From Streptomyces rapamycinicus NRRL 5491 (GTDB taxonomy: Bacteria > Actinomycetota > Actinomycetes > Streptomycetales > Streptomycetaceae): DNA of 64,000 bases. How positions within the stretch are numbered: the first letter of the stretch is position 1; each line of letters starts with the position of its first letter. The stretch lies in the NCBI RefSeq assembly GCF_024298965.1, contig NZ_CP085193.1, forward strand, positions 10,788,001 to 10,852,000, read 5' to 3'. Positions 42,600 through 50,183 of this stretch are shown here, in pieces. The notes beneath the pieces are model-generated. The model did no database searches and had not been told where the DNA came from. It saw nothing but the letters and a program-made list of their open reading frames with translations. The translations under genes were made by a program, and so were the position numbers.

Positions 42600-42617
42600 A
42601 CTAAGCGGTTGCTCACT
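42600..42617. promoter_or_regulatory. Degenerate TetR-type operator, site 14 of 14
   Basis: ACTAAGCGGTTGCTCACT shares the AAGC-N4-GCT core with the other sites, though both arms have mismatches. It is 46 bp upstream of the FabG-like SDR and may tie these two SDRs to the same regulator across the scar region. Confidence 0.45.
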
Positions 42618-42663
42618 CCCGGGGCCGGGAGGTGAGCCGCCATCGATGCGAGGGAGAACCCGC

Positions 42664-43425
42664 ATGTCCACCACAGAGCAGCGCGTTGCCATCGTGACGG
42701 GCGCGGCCCGCGGCATCGGCGCGGCGACCGCCGTGCGCCTGGCCGAGGAGGGCCGGGTCGTCGCCGTGCTCGACCTCGACGAGGGGGCCTGCGCGGCCAC
42801 CGTGGAGAAGATCACCGAGGCGGGCGGCAAGGCCATCGCCGTGGGCTGCGACGTGTCGGACGCCGAGCAGGTCGAGGCCGCCGTCGCGCGTGTCGCCGAG
42901 GAGCTCGGCGCGCCGACGATCCTCGTCAACAACGCGGGTGTGCTCCGCGACAATCTGCTGTTCAAGATGAGCGAGTCCGACTGGGACACCGTGCTGAACG
43001 TGCATCTGCGGGGCGCGTTCCTGATGTCGCGCGCCTGCCAGAAGCACATGGTGGACGCGGGCTTCGGCCGGATCGTCAACCTCTCCAGCAGTTCGGCGCT
43101 GGGCAACCGCGGCCAGGTCAACTACTCCGCGGCCAAGGCCGGCATGCAGGGCTTCACCAAGACCCTCGCCATCGAACTCGGCAAGTTCGGCGTCACCGCC
43201 AACGCCGTGGCGCCCGGCTTCATCGCCACCGACATGACCGCCGCGACGGCCGAGCGCGTCGGCATGGGCTTCGAGGACTTCCAGAAGGCGGCCGCGAGCC
43301 AGATCCCGGTGCAGCGCGTCGGGGAGCCCGCCGACATCGCCAACGCGATCGCCTTCTTCACCGGCGAGGCGGCTGGTTTCGTCTCCGGCCAGGTCATGTA
43401 CGTGGCCGGCGGCCCGCTCAACTGA
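42664..43425 (+). CDS. SDR, 3-oxoacyl-ACP/CoA reductase-like (FabG family)
   Basis: 253 residues; the ATG at 42664 follows GAGGGAG. Full FabG pattern: TGAARGIGAA, NNAGVLRDNLLFKM, NLSSSSALG, YSAAKAG and GFIATDMT. The LRDNLLFKM segment is typical of FabG proteins linked to CoA beta-oxidation. It reduces or oxidises a beta-keto/hydroxyacyl thioester with NADP(H). A second SDR follows 18 bases later. Confidence 0.9.
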   Translation: MSTTEQRVAIVTGAARGIGAATAVRLAEEGRVVAVLDLDEGACAATVEKITEAGGKAIAVGCDVSDAEQVEAAVARVAEELGAPTILVNNAGVLRDNLLFKMSESDWDTVLNVHLRGAFLMSRACQKHMVDAGFGRIVNLSSSSALGNRGQVNYSAAKAGMQGFTKTLAIELGKFGVTANAVAPGFIATDMTAATAERVGMGFEDFQKAAASQIPVQRVGEPADIANAIAFFTGEAAGFVSGQVMYVAGGPLN

Positions 43426-43443
43426 TCAGGAGTCACGCACCAC

Positions 43444-44205
43444 ATGACCGCGCAGATACAGGACAGCGGCAGGGCCGCCCTCATCACCGGGGCGAGCCGG
43501 GGGATCGGCTACGCCATTGCCGAGGCGATGGTGGCCCGCGGCGACAAGGTGTGCGTCACCGGGCGCAACGAGGACGCGCTCAAGGAGGCCGTGGAGCGGC
43601 TCGGGGCCGACCGCGCGATCTACGTCGCCGGGAAGGCCCATGACCAGGCGCACCAGGCGGCCGCCGTCGAGCGGACGATGGAGGCGTTCGGACGGGTCGA
43701 CCACCTGGTGAACAACGCCGGCACCAACCCGGTCTACTCGCCCATCGCCGATCTCGACCTCGATGTGATCCGTAAGGTCTTCGAGACCAATGTCGTCTCG
43801 GCACTGGGCTTCGCCCAGCGGACCTGGAAGGCCTGGCAGCAGGAGAACGGCGGCACGATCGTCAACATCGCCTCGCTCGCCGGGATGTCGTCCTCGCCGT
43901 TCATCGCGGCGTACGGCGTCAGCAAGGCCGCCATGATCAACCTCACGGTGCAGCTCGCCCAGGAGTTCGCCCCGCGGGTGCGGGTCAATGCCATCTCCCC
44001 GGCGGTGGTGAAGACCAAGTTCGCCACCGCCCTGTACGAGGGGCGGGAGGACGAGGCCGCGGCGGCCTATCCGCTGAAGCGGCTCGGCGTGCCGGAGGAC
44101 ATCGGGGGCGCGGCCGCGTTCCTCACCTCCGACCAGTCGGCGTGGATCACCGGCCAGACGCTCGTGGTGGACGGTGGCATTCTCCTGGGCGCCGGGCTCG
44201 GCTGA
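43444..44205 (+). CDS. SDR family oxidoreductase
   Basis: 253 residues with TGASRGIGYA, NNAGTNPVYSPI, NIASLAGMSSSP and YGVSK; C-terminus ITGQTLVVDGG. The TNPVYSPI segment is typical of a group of actinobacterial SDRs found next to FabG homologues. It is co-transcribed with the preceding FabG-like gene. Substrate unknown. Confidence 0.88.
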   Translation: MTAQIQDSGRAALITGASRGIGYAIAEAMVARGDKVCVTGRNEDALKEAVERLGADRAIYVAGKAHDQAHQAAAVERTMEAFGRVDHLVNNAGTNPVYSPIADLDLDVIRKVFETNVVSALGFAQRTWKAWQQENGGTIVNIASLAGMSSSPFIAAYGVSKAAMINLTVQLAQEFAPRVRVNAISPAVVKTKFATALYEGREDEAAAAYPLKRLGVPEDIGGAAAFLTSDQSAWITGQTLVVDGGILLGAGLG

Positions 44206-44344
44206 CCGGCGCCCGGTCCGGCCGCGCGCCGTCCCGGTCCGGCCCCGCGCCGCCGAGGTGGCCCGGGCGCGTGTGAGGCGTTGTCAGTGGCCGCCGGTAG
44301 GTTCTGTGTCCGTAAGACGGAAACACCGACCGGAGGTTGAAGAC

Positions 44345-45025
44345 GTGCCCTATGTGCTGCCCGAGTCCTGGCGCGGGGTCCTCGGCGAGGAGCTGGAGAA
44401 GCCCTATTTCAAGGAGCTCACCGAGTTCGTCGAGGAGGAGCGGGCCAACGGGCCGGTGTACCCGCCGCGCGAGGAGGTGTTCGCCGCCCTGGAGGCCACG
44501 CCGTTCGACCAGGTGAAGGTGCTCGTCCTCGGGCAGGACCCGTACCACGGCGAGGGCCAGGGCCACGGTCTGTGCTTCTCGGTGCGGCCGGGCGTCAAAA
44601 CCCCGCCGTCGCTGCGGAACATCTTCAAGGAGATGAAGGAGGAGCTCGGCCACCCGGTGCCCGACAACGGCTATCTGATGCCCTGGGCCGAGCAGGGTGT
44701 GCTGCTGCTCAACGCGGTGCTGACGGTCCGGGGCGGCGAGGCCAACTCCCACAAGAGCAAGGGGTGGGAGAAGTTCACCGACGCGGTGATCCGCGCGGTG
44801 GCCTCGCGCCCCGATCCGGTCGTCTTCGTGCTCTGGGGGAACTACGCCCAGAAGAAGCTGCCGCTCATCGACGCGTCGCGGCACGCGGTGGTGAAGGGGG
44901 CGCACCCGTCCCCGCTGTCGGCGAAGAAGTTCTTCGGGTCGCGCCCCTTCACCCAGATCGACGAGGCGGTCAAGGCCCAGGGCCACACCCCGATCGACTG
45001 GCGGATCCCGGACCTCGGCGCCTGA
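44345..45025 (+). CDS. ung: Uracil-DNA glycosylase, family 1
   Basis: 226 residues from a GTG at 44345 with GGAGG nine bases upstream. Family 1 motifs are intact: GQDPYHGEGQGHGLCFSV (catalytic Asp, about 61-78), LLLNAVLTVR, and the HPSPLSAKKFFGSRPF minor-groove loop with its His near 185. It removes uracil from DNA in base excision repair. It is a housekeeping gene, not linked to the catabolic loci. Confidence 0.96.
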   Translation: MPYVLPESWRGVLGEELEKPYFKELTEFVEEERANGPVYPPREEVFAALEATPFDQVKVLVLGQDPYHGEGQGHGLCFSVRPGVKTPPSLRNIFKEMKEELGHPVPDNGYLMPWAEQGVLLLNAVLTVRGGEANSHKSKGWEKFTDAVIRAVASRPDPVVFVLWGNYAQKKLPLIDASRHAVVKGAHPSPLSAKKFFGSRPFTQIDEAVKAQGHTPIDWRIPDLGA

Positions 45026-45133
45026 CCGGGGCTGAGCGCTCCGCTGGAAGTGCCGCGATGGGTCGTCGGCCGACTGCGGCGCCGTCGTGGCTGGTCGCGC
45101 CCGCGCGGCGGAGCCGCACATCGGCACAGCCCC

Positions 45134-45150
45134 GCGCCCCTTCGGGGCGC
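45134..45150. terminator. Hairpin in a Streptomyces-type intergenic repeat
   Basis: GCGCCCC-TTC-GGGGCGC, a 7-bp stem, lies between the convergent ung and DUF3224 genes. The surrounding GGCTGGTCGCGCCCGCG...CAGCCCCGCGCCCC text looks like the interspersed intergenic repeat seen in many Streptomyces genomes. Confidence 0.6.
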
Positions 45151-45182
45151 TGCCCGAACCGTAGCGGACTTCCTCTGACTGC

Positions 45183-45605
45183 TTAGAGCGTGTAGTCGAA
45201 GCTGTAGGGGATCTCGGACTCCCCCCGCACGGCGGAGAAGGCGCCCGATCCGGTGAGCCCGGTCAGCTCGCCGGTGCCGGATCCGGGCACCATCTCGAAG
45301 GTGCAGCGGACGGTGGCGTCCTCGCCCCAGCTGCCGTGCTGCACCACGACGAAGCTGCCCGCGCGCCCGTCCAGGGTGCCGGTCAGCAGCTCGTAGCCGC
45401 AGCAGACGCCGGTCTTGTCGGCCCGGTAGGTGATGGCGTACTGGCAGCTGGTCCGCGGTGCCTCGATGCCGCCCGAGAAGGCGTTCGTGACCACGGCCCG
45501 GGCCAGCTTGGCGCGGCCCTCGCCTCCCTCGCCGCCCTCGGTCTCATCGAGGGCCGTCTCCTGCCAGTCGGCGTAGGTGAAGTGGCCGGTGGTGTGCGTG
45601 GTCAT
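45183..45605 (-). CDS. DUF3224 protein
   Basis: 140 residues; ATG at 45605 behind AAAGGTAGG. The pattern HFTYADWQE at the start, then AVVTNAFSGGIEAPRTSCQYAITY and a closing GLTGSGAFSAVRGESEIPYSFDYTL matches DUF3224, a small beta-barrel related to allene-oxide-cyclase-like proteins. Role unknown. The IS110 element lies immediately upstream and may have separated it from its original promoter. Confidence 0.85.
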   Translation of the reverse strand: MTTHTTGHFTYADWQETALDETEGGEGGEGRAKLARAVVTNAFSGGIEAPRTSCQYAITYRADKTGVCCGYELLTGTLDGRAGSFVVVQHGSWGEDATVRCTFEMVPGSGTGELTGLTGSGAFSAVRGESEIPYSFDYTL

Positions 45606-45614
45606 GGTGGGTCC

Positions 45615-45843
45615 TACCTTTCAAGGGTGGTTGCTCTGGTCATTCGTAAGATCGGAGGGCCCAGGGGTTCTGGGTATGGCTGGCATGTGGGCGCCGTTGG
45701 CAAGGCTCAAAGGACTTGGCCGCCCGGGACCCCGCGACGACTCGACCGCCAATTGGGAGACGCGACTCGATCGCTGCTGTAGGACAACGTCGGCGAGGTC
45801 GTCTGCGGGTGACATGTGAGACGGCGAGCTGGCGGAGGTGGCC
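45615..45843 (+). ncRNA. Probable IS110 left-end non-coding region encoding a bridge RNA
   Basis: About 230 bases without a gene precede the IS110 transposase. In IS110-type elements this interval encodes the bridge RNA, whose loops pair with target and donor DNA. Exact RNA ends and element borders cannot be fixed from one copy. The assignment rests on position and family knowledge only. Confidence 0.5.
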
Positions 45844-47034
45844 GTGCCCGAGATCTGGGCCGGAGTGGACATCGGCAAGGAACACCACCACTGCGTGGTG
45901 ATCAACGCGGACGGCGAACGGCTGCTGTCGCGCCGGGTCCTGAACGATGAGACCGAGTTGCTTCACCTCATCGGCGATGTCCTGGCGATATCCGCGGACG
46001 TGCTGTGGGCCGTCGATCTCAACCACGGCGGAGCTGCCCTGCTGATCTGCCTGCTCCTCAGCCACGATCAGCCGATGGCCTATCTGACCGGCCTGGCAGT
46101 CCACCGTGCCTCGGCCACCTACAAGGGCGAAGGCAAGACGGACGCGAAGGACGCCTTTGTCATCGCCGACCAGGCCCGCGTTCGCCGGGACCTCGGGCTG
46201 CTGAGGCCCGGTGACGAGATCGCTGTCGACCTGCGCACGCTGACCAACCGGCGCCTTGACGTGGTCTTCGACCGCACCCGGCAGATCAACCGGCTCCGCG
46301 CCCAACTGCTGGAGATCTTCCCCGCGTTGGAGCGGTCGCTGGACCTGGTCAATAAAGGCCCGGTGATGCTGCTGACCGGCTACCAGACCCCGGCCGCGAT
46401 CCGCCGCGCCGGCGTCCAGCGGATCGAGACCTGGCTGAAGAACCGCAAGGTCCGCGGTGCCGCGGCGCTGGCGAAGACGGTTGTGGAGGCCGCCCGGGCC
46501 CAGATGACCGCACTGCCCGGCGAGAAGCTGGCGGCCGCCATGGTGGTCCGCCTCGCGAAGGGGGTGATGGCCCTTGATGAGGAGATCGTCGAGCTTGACG
46601 CCCTGATCGAGGCCACGTTTCGCGAGCATCCGCACGCCGAGGTGATCCGTAGCCTGCCCGGTATGGGCCCCAAGCTCGGCGCCGAATTCATCGCCGCGAC
46701 CGGCGGTGACATGGACGCCTTCGGCAGCGCCGACCGCCTGGCCGGCTTCGCCGGCCTTGCCCCCAGGCCCCGTGACTCCGGCCGCGTCAGCGGCAACCTG
46801 CGCCGCCCCCGGCGCTACCACCGCGGACTGCTGCGGTCGATGTACCTCTCGGCGATGGTCAGCATCACGAAATGCCCCGCGTCCAAGGCGTACTACCAGC
46901 GGAAGAGAAGCGAGGGTAAGGGCCACAAGCAGGCCCTGCTCGCGCTCGCCCGCCGCAGGCTCAACGTCCTGTGGGCGATGATCCGTGACGGACAGTGCTA
47001 CCAAGGTTCACCTCCCGTCACGACTGCGGCTTGA
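45844..47034 (+). CDS. IS110-family transposase (DEDD recombinase)
   Basis: About 396 residues; of two in-frame GTGs, 45844 is better spaced from GGCGGAGG than 45838. The N-terminal RuvC-like domain starts WAGVDIGKEHHHCVV (catalytic Asp), continues with AVDLNHGGAALL and KTDAKDAFVIADQAR (Asp pair). The C-terminal domain has IRSLPGMGPKLGAEFIAATGG and the Tnp Ser region AGFAGLAPRPRDSGRVSGNLR. The frame is full length, so the element may be active. IS110 elements lack long terminal inverted repeats; none is seen. Confidence 0.95.
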   Translation: MPEIWAGVDIGKEHHHCVVINADGERLLSRRVLNDETELLHLIGDVLAISADVLWAVDLNHGGAALLICLLLSHDQPMAYLTGLAVHRASATYKGEGKTDAKDAFVIADQARVRRDLGLLRPGDEIAVDLRTLTNRRLDVVFDRTRQINRLRAQLLEIFPALERSLDLVNKGPVMLLTGYQTPAAIRRAGVQRIETWLKNRKVRGAAALAKTVVEAARAQMTALPGEKLAAAMVVRLAKGVMALDEEIVELDALIEATFREHPHAEVIRSLPGMGPKLGAEFIAATGGDMDAFGSADRLAGFAGLAPRPRDSGRVSGNLRRPRRYHRGLLRSMYLSAMVSITKCPASKAYYQRKRSEGKGHKQALLALARRRLNVLWAMIRDGQCYQGSPPVTTAA

Positions 47035-47118
47035 CATCACGATTGGGAAGTCCTTTCCGGGGCCGGGATCGGCTGCGAAAGCCACTCTGGCCGCCATACC
47101 TGACATCTTCTGTCACGT

Positions 47119-48135
47119 ATGGCGCCCACAATGGACCGCATGCGCGCCGACCGTCTTCTCTCACTGCTCCTGCTGCTGCAGAACCGGGGCCGGATGACCG
47201 CGCCCGAGCTCGTCGCCGAGCTGGAGGTCTCGGTGCGCACCGTCTACCGCGACGTGGAGGCGCTGAGCGCCTCCGGGGTGCCGGTCTACGCCGACCGGGG
47301 CCCGGCCGGGGGCTTTCGGCTGCTCGACGGCTACCGCACCCGGCTGACCGGGCTCACCGGCGACGAGGCCGACTCGCTCTTCCTCGCCGGGATGCCGGGC
47401 CCGGCCGCCGAGCTGGGGCTGGGCGCCGACCTCACCACGGCCCAGCTCAAGCTGCGGGCGGCGCTCCCGGCCGAGCTGGGGGAGCGGTCCCGGCGCATCC
47501 AGGAGCGCTTCCACCTCGACGCGCCGGGCTGGTTCCGGGACGCCGAGCCGGTGCCCCATCTGGCGGCGGCCGCCGAGGCCGTATGGGAGCGGCGCGTCCT
47601 GCGGGTGCACTACCGCCGCTGGCGCGGCGAGGTGCGGCGCGAGCTGTGCCCGCTGGGCCTCGTCCTCAAGGGCGGCATCTGGTACCTGGTGGCGAGGGTC
47701 GAGGATTCCGTGCGCAGCTACCGGGTGGCGCGGATCCTCGACGCCGAGGTGCTGGCGGAGGTCTTCGAGCGGCCCGCCGGATTCGACCTCGCCGCCTCCT
47801 GGGCGGAGTCGTCCCGCAGGCTGGAGTCCATGCGCTTCCAGGGCGAGGCCGAACTCCTGCTCTCCGAGCGCGGGGTGAAGCTGCTCCCGATGCAGTTCGG
47901 GGCGGCGGGCGCGGAGGCGGTGGCCGCGGCGGGCCCGCCCGACGACCAGGGGCGACGGCGTGTCGTCCTCCCCGTGGAGTCGCTCCCGGTCGCGGTCCAC
48001 GACATGCTGCGGCTGGGCACCGACGCCGAGGTGCTGGGCCCGCCCGAGCTGCGGTCGGCCGTCGTCCGCGCCGTCGCCGAGCTGGCCCGCCGCTACGGCG
48101 CGCCGGACGACACCCCGTTTGACGACACCCCTTGA
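47119..48135 (+). CDS. WYL-domain transcriptional regulator (YafY-like)
   Basis: 338 residues. An N-terminal DeoR/HTH_11 helix-turn-helix (RADRLLSLLLLLQNRGRMTA, ELEVSVRTVYRDVEAL) is followed by a WYL domain (about 150-215, RVHYRRWRGEVRRELCPLGLVLKGGIWYLVARVE split) and a WCX C-terminal extension. In-frame ATGs also occur at 47131 and 47140, and the latter gives the usual MRADRLL start. WYL regulators bind nucleic-acid or nucleotide ligands and control stress or DNA-damage genes; the target here is unknown. Confidence 0.88.
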   Translation: MAPTMDRMRADRLLSLLLLLQNRGRMTAPELVAELEVSVRTVYRDVEALSASGVPVYADRGPAGGFRLLDGYRTRLTGLTGDEADSLFLAGMPGPAAELGLGADLTTAQLKLRAALPAELGERSRRIQERFHLDAPGWFRDAEPVPHLAAAAEAVWERRVLRVHYRRWRGEVRRELCPLGLVLKGGIWYLVARVEDSVRSYRVARILDAEVLAEVFERPAGFDLAASWAESSRRLESMRFQGEAELLLSERGVKLLPMQFGAAGAEAVAAAGPPDDQGRRRVVLPVESLPVAVHDMLRLGTDAEVLGPPELRSAVVRAVAELARRYGAPDDTPFDDTP

Positions 48136-48191
48136 GGCCCGCCGCAAGGCCGCGCCGCGCCACGACACGCCGAGCGGCGCGGGCGCGAGCG

Positions 48192-48251
48192 GCTAGGGTC
48201 CTTCTGACGGATCTCCGCGACGCCGCGGAGATCCGTCAGAAGGACCCTAGC
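48192..48251. repeat. Perfect 28-bp inverted repeat with 4-nt loop
   Basis: Left arm 48192-48219 (begins GCTAGGGTCC, ends CTCCGCG) and right arm 48224-48251 are exact reverse complements around ACGC. It lies between the WYL regulator and the TPR-like gene, ending 25 bp before the latter's ATG. It may be a strong terminator, a leader hairpin or a miniature mobile repeat. Confidence 0.9.
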
Positions 48252-48276
48252 GTCGTCCGAAAGACGGGAGGCGGCG

Positions 48277-48741
48277 ATGGCGGAAGCGCGGCAGCAGGCG
48301 CCGGAGGGCGATGCCGTACTGACCCGGATCGGGCAGGCGGTCATGCTGCACCGGGGCGGCGACCGGGAGGAGGCGCGCAATCGCCTCGCCGCGCTGTGGC
48401 GGGAGATCGAACGGGACGGCGCCCCGTTCCACCGCTGCGCCCTCGCCCACTATCTGGCCGACACCCAGGACGATCCGCTCGACGAGCTGATCTGGGACCT
48501 GCGGGCGCTCGCCGCCGCCGACGCGCTCACCGGAGCCCTGGCGCCGCGGGCGTTCCTGCCCTCCCTCCACCTCAAGGTGGCCGCGGGCCATCTGAAGCTG
48601 GGCCAGGAGGAGGCGGCCCGGGGTCAGCTGGCGCTGGCGCGCGAGGCCGCCGGCGCGCTCGGTGAGGATCCGTACGGCGACGGGGTGCGGGCGGCCATCC
48701 TGCGGCTGACGCTGGTCCTGGAGGGCGCCGGCGGGGACTGA
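48277..48741 (+). CDS. TPR-like helical protein, conserved actinobacterial hypothetical
   Basis: 154 residues, all helical in appearance: AVLTRIGQAVMLHRGGDREEARNRLAALWREIER, then RCALAHYLADTQDDPLDELIWDLRAL and LHLKVAAGHLKLGQEEAARGQLALAREAA, which read like tetratricopeptide-style helix pairs. Ribosome site GGGAGGCG precedes the ATG. It is probably a scaffold or binding protein; no catalytic motif is visible. Confidence 0.75.
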   Translation: MAEARQQAPEGDAVLTRIGQAVMLHRGGDREEARNRLAALWREIERDGAPFHRCALAHYLADTQDDPLDELIWDLRALAAADALTGALAPRAFLPSLHLKVAAGHLKLGQEEAARGQLALAREAAGALGEDPYGDGVRAAILRLTLVLEGAGGD

Positions 48742-48749
48742 AGGTCCGG

Positions 48750-49229
48750 CTATGCCGCCTCCGCCAGCTCCTCCCAGCGGTCGGCGAGTGCCTTCAGCTT
48801 GACGACGAACCGTTCGCGTTCCGCCTCGTCGAAGGACTCCAGGAGGATCTTGTCGAGCCTGCGCGCCCGGTGGTTCGCCTCCTGAAGGGCCTCCTTGCCC
48901 GCGTCGGTCAGATAGAGCAGTTTGCGGCGGCCGTCGGCGGCCGCGGTCTTCCGGGCGAGCAGACCACGGTTCTCCAGCCGCCGGGCCACATCGGCCATGG
49001 TGGAGGTGTCCAGGGCGACGGCGGCGGCCATGGAACGCTGGTCCTGGCCGGGATGGGCTTCCACGGTCTGCAACACCGCGAACTGGGGGCCGGTGAGGAC
49101 TGGGTCCACCTCCCGTGCCCACACGGCGAGATACGCCTGGTAGAGACGGCGGACCTGATAGCCGGGCGCGGCCGTCAGGGCAGTGGGGGCCTCCGGCCCG
49201 GTTTGGGGGGGGGGGGGGGGATCAGTCAT
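48750..49229 (-). CDS. MarR-family regulator with a C16 tract at its N-terminus
   Basis: 159 residues. The winged-helix domain is clear: YLAVWAREVDPVLTGPQFAVLQTVEAHPGQDQRSMAAAVALDTSTMADVARRLENRGLLAR split over about 33-95, with GRRKLLYLTDAGKEAL as the wing. Codons 4-9 are written in a run of 16 C (five Pro). It follows the nicotinate genes on the same strand, 82 bases after nicE. MarR-type NicR represses nic genes in Pseudomonas, so this is a good candidate regulator of the cluster, by context only. Confidence 0.87.
   Translation of the reverse strand: MTDPPPPPQTGPEAPTALTAAPGYQVRRLYQAYLAVWAREVDPVLTGPQFAVLQTVEAHPGQDQRSMAAAVALDTSTMADVARRLENRGLLARKTAAADGRRKLLYLTDAGKEALQEANHRARRLDKILLESFDEAERERFVVKLKALADRWEELAEAA
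49205..49220. repeat. Homopolymer of 16 G (C on the coding strand)
   Basis: A 16-base mononucleotide run lies 10 bases into the MarR coding region. Runs this long are prone to slipped-strand length change and also to sequencing error. Confidence 0.9.
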
Positions 49230-49310
49230 AGAACCTACTTAAGCACGCACGGTTGACGCCGAGGGACAGCGGGGCGGAGGCCGGCGCACCCTTCGGCCCC
49301 GGCCGCGGCC

Positions 49311-50147
49311 TCACCGACCGGTACCGAGGTGGATCGGTTCCGTACCGCTCGGGCTCCGACCGGTCGTCGTTCCGGCGCCGCTCCCGGCAGGCCGGGAGAG
49401 CCGGCCGCCGAGCAGGCTCCCGGCGCCGGGCACGACGGGCGGCAGCCCGAGCTCCGTCAGGATGCGGTACGCGGTGGAGGTGGCCGCCGACAGCACGGGC
49501 AGCCCCGCCTCGTCCTCGACGGGCTGGATCGACGCCAGCGACGGCATCTGCACGCAGGCCGACAGCACCAGCGCGTCGGCTCCGCTCAGGTTCAGGCGGC
49601 GCCAGTGGTCGCGTAGATCGGCGGGGTCCAGACGGGCCACCGCCAGGTTGTCCGGGACTTCGAGGCTGAGCGCGTCGACCACCTCGATCCCGGCGTCCTC
49701 GATGTAGTCGACCACCTTGGCGGTGAGCTCCTTCATATACGGCGTGATGATCGCGACCCGGCGGGCGCCGAGCGCCTCGGCGCCGCTGAGCAGGGCGCCG
49801 GCGCTGGAGACCACGGGCGCCTGGGAGCCCTCGGCCCGCAGCGCGGAGGCGATGTCGGCCTCCGCCGCACAGTGGTGACCCGGCCCCTGCGCCATGATGG
49901 CGACCAGGCAGGCGGTGGCGACGACGTCGGGCCGCGCGTCGGCCAGTTCGAGGGCGGCACGCTCGGTCTGCGCGTTCATATTGCGCAGTTCGTCCGGGGT
50001 GACGTGCTTCATCCGCATCCGGCTGCCGTGGAAGACGAAGCGGTCGTCGGCCGCGATGGACTCCCGCGCGTTGAGCATCCGGGGAAGCTCGGTCTCCATC
50101 GTCAGGTTGGAGCTGGGCACGATCAGCCCGATGTGATGGTCTGCCAT
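49311..50147 (-). CDS. nicE: Maleate cis-trans isomerase
   Basis: 278 residues. An Asp/Glu-racemase-like protein starting HIGLIVPSSNLTMETELPRML, with the two active-site Cys at about 80 (VATACLVAIMAQGP) and 198 (LSACVQMPSL), close to the Cys positions I recall for Pseudomonas NicE. It converts maleate to fumarate, the last step of nicotinate breakdown. The C-terminal 25-30 residues are a Gly/Ser/Thr-rich extra tail. It is last in the nic operon, 36 bases after nicD. Confidence 0.87.
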   Translation of the reverse strand: MADHHIGLIVPSSNLTMETELPRMLNARESIAADDRFVFHGSRMRMKHVTPDELRNMNAQTERAALELADARPDVVATACLVAIMAQGPGHHCAAEADIASALRAEGSQAPVVSSAGALLSGAEALGARRVAIITPYMKELTAKVVDYIEDAGIEVVDALSLEVPDNLAVARLDPADLRDHWRRLNLSGADALVLSACVQMPSLASIQPVEDEAGLPVLSAATSTAYRILTELGLPPVVPGAGSLLGGRLSRPAGSGAGTTTGRSPSGTEPIHLGTGR

Positions 50148-50183
50148 GGGGTGGGTCCTCCGGAAGGGGGCGGCGGGTACCGG

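Noticed and set aside
588..42617. Calling the repeated operator a proven KstR2 site
   Set aside because: The core fits AnCAAGnnCTTGnT, but the best copies are symmetric as ACCAAGC-N4-GCTTGGT, no KstR2 gene is present, and the classic HIP-degradation genes (ipdAB, echA20 set) are not recognised here.
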